Shown: positions 14,243 through 14,879 of the stretch, piece by piece
Layout: every line of letters begins with the position of its first letter
How positions within the stretch are numbered: the stretch's first letter is position 1
Origin: an uncultured Porphyromonadaceae bacterium
GTDB taxonomy: Bacteria > Bacteroidota > Bacteroidia > Bacteroidales > Muribaculaceae
NCBI GenBank assembly: GCA_900546835.1
Contig: UREH01000043.1
Location: 1 to 14,879 of the forward strand
Length of the DNA: 14,879 bases
Direction: 5' to 3'
Notes under the pieces: generated by a model
Told to the model about the DNA's origin: nothing
Seen by the model: the letters and a program-made list of their open reading frames with translations, nothing else
Databases searched by the model: none
Made by a program: the position numbers and the translations under genes

Positions 14243-14879
14243 CTACTTGTTGCTCTTTGTGCGGTTACAGTGTAAGCAAAGCATTTGGCAATTATCTTTT
14301 ACGGTCTTGCCGCCTTTGCTCCACGGAATTATATGGTCTGCTTCCATCTCGCATAGCTCAAAATGCTCTTTGCAAATCGGGCATATACCATTCTGTTCCT
14401 CATATACCGCTTCTCTTATATCCTCTCCAAAGGTTCTAAGCCCTAAGTGGCGTTCATCGCCAGATAAGATATAGGGGATGATACCTTTTCTATTGGTAAC
14501 TTCACTATCCTTTAAAAGAACCGATATTTTCTTATCCAAATCAGCTTTATCTAAGGATTTATCAGCGTGATATTTTTCATATAGCGTACCCCAATCTAAT
14601 CCCTGCATTATACTCTTACGCTTAGTGATATTGAATTTACCCAAAGCCCAAGTAACTACATTTTGAAAATAGTTATATAACTCTAAAGCGTCCGCATCGC
14701 CTTGATGTTTACCCATATACTCTTTTATCTGGATTATGCCTTGTGCTGCACAAATCCACTTTAAAGCAGTCCTAAGATAATCCTGCCTTATTGGTGTACC
14801 TGTAAGCAAATGCTTTCCCCCGATACGATAAGCCGGGCAATTATTTTTACTGAATCTCTTTTTTGCGTCAGTTAAGAAT
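14243..14879 (-). CDS. DUF262-HNH endonuclease, 5'-truncated at the window edge
   Basis: The C-terminal 211 residues of a larger protein. The frame is open to the window end, so the TTG at 14809 is not the real start. The upstream codons read KKRFSKNNCPAYRIGG, followed by LTGTPIRQDYLRTALKWI. This matches the middle of DUF262 proteins, whose N-terminal half (DGQQR-type motif, NTPase) lies beyond the window. The C-terminus is an HNH nuclease with CPIC, then ADHIIPWSKGG, an Asn in KDNCQML, and CLHC: two Cys pairs holding a zinc around a beta-beta-alpha metal site. DUF262 is the GmrS domain of the GmrSD type IV restriction enzyme, which cuts glucosylated modified DNA. Fusion to HNH is a frequent defence-nuclease layout. 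It probably heads an operon with the DUF4209 gene, 39 bp downstream. Confidence 0.85.
   Translation of the reverse strand, partial: FLTDAKKRFSKNNCPAYRIGGKHLLTGTPIRQDYLRTALKWICAAQGIIQIKEYMGKHQGDADALELYNYFQNVVTWALGKFNITKRKSIMQGLDWGTLYEKYHADKSLDKADLDKKISVLLKDSEVTNRKGIIPYILSGDERHLGLRTFGEDIREAVYEEQNGICPICKEHFELCEMEADHIIPWSKGGKTVKDNCQMLCLHCNRTKSNK

Noticed and set aside
9244..14879. Retron or diversity-generating retroelement
   Set aside because: The repeats prompted a check, but no reverse transcriptase gene and no template/variable repeat pair is visible.

Overview
The window looks like a chromosome segment of a Bacteroidales gut bacterium, probably of the Muribaculaceae type, with a mobile island at its right end. 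Three observations support this. Perfect Bacteroidetes-style promoters (TTG/TTTG, 19-20 bp, TAnnTTTG) precede several genes. The gene families are typical of the phylum: DUF5715, an AAA_14/DUF4143 ATPase, and a Bacteroidetes-type tyrosine recombinase. The first 8.8 kb is mostly GC-rich, while the right end is clearly AT-rich. The genus is inference.

Layout. Positions 1-1286 (+): the C-terminal part of a low-molecular-weight protein tyrosine phosphatase, translationally coupled to a DUF5715, M15-peptidase-like envelope protein. 1336-4286 (-): a tight operon of three glycosyltransferases (GT2, GT4, GT2), most likely for a surface glycan, with its own promoter. 4455-4979 (-): a small outer-membrane beta-barrel protein with a hairpin terminator. 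4980-5576: a non-coding stretch with two related hairpins 32 bp apart, just upstream of the promoter of an AAA_14/DUF4143 ATPase (5577-6785, +). 6964-8818 (+): an AraC regulator and an EamA exporter in one operon with a clear promoter.

From about 8.8 kb the character changes. A 425 bp non-coding stretch leads to a complete tyrosine recombinase (9244-10491, +). Behind it lies an 832 bp convergent stretch packed with structure: an intrinsic terminator, a perfect 27-bp inverted repeat with a 12-nt loop, octamer repeats, and TGAN-type repeats containing copies of a TGAATGA/TCATTCA palindrome. Then, all on the minus strand, come a RhuM-family protein, a low-GC DUF4209 protein carrying an RNxxxHG (HEPN-like) motif, and the C-terminal half of a DUF262-HNH nuclease that runs off the window.

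Interpretation. The integrase plus AT-rich cargo looks like an integrated element or defence island. The most interesting candidate system is the DUF262-HNH / DUF4209 gene pair (a DNA-nuclease-like partner and a possible HEPN RNase), perhaps with RhuM. No function for this pair can be proven from sequence alone. I saw no rRNA, tRNA, CRISPR array or reverse transcriptase.
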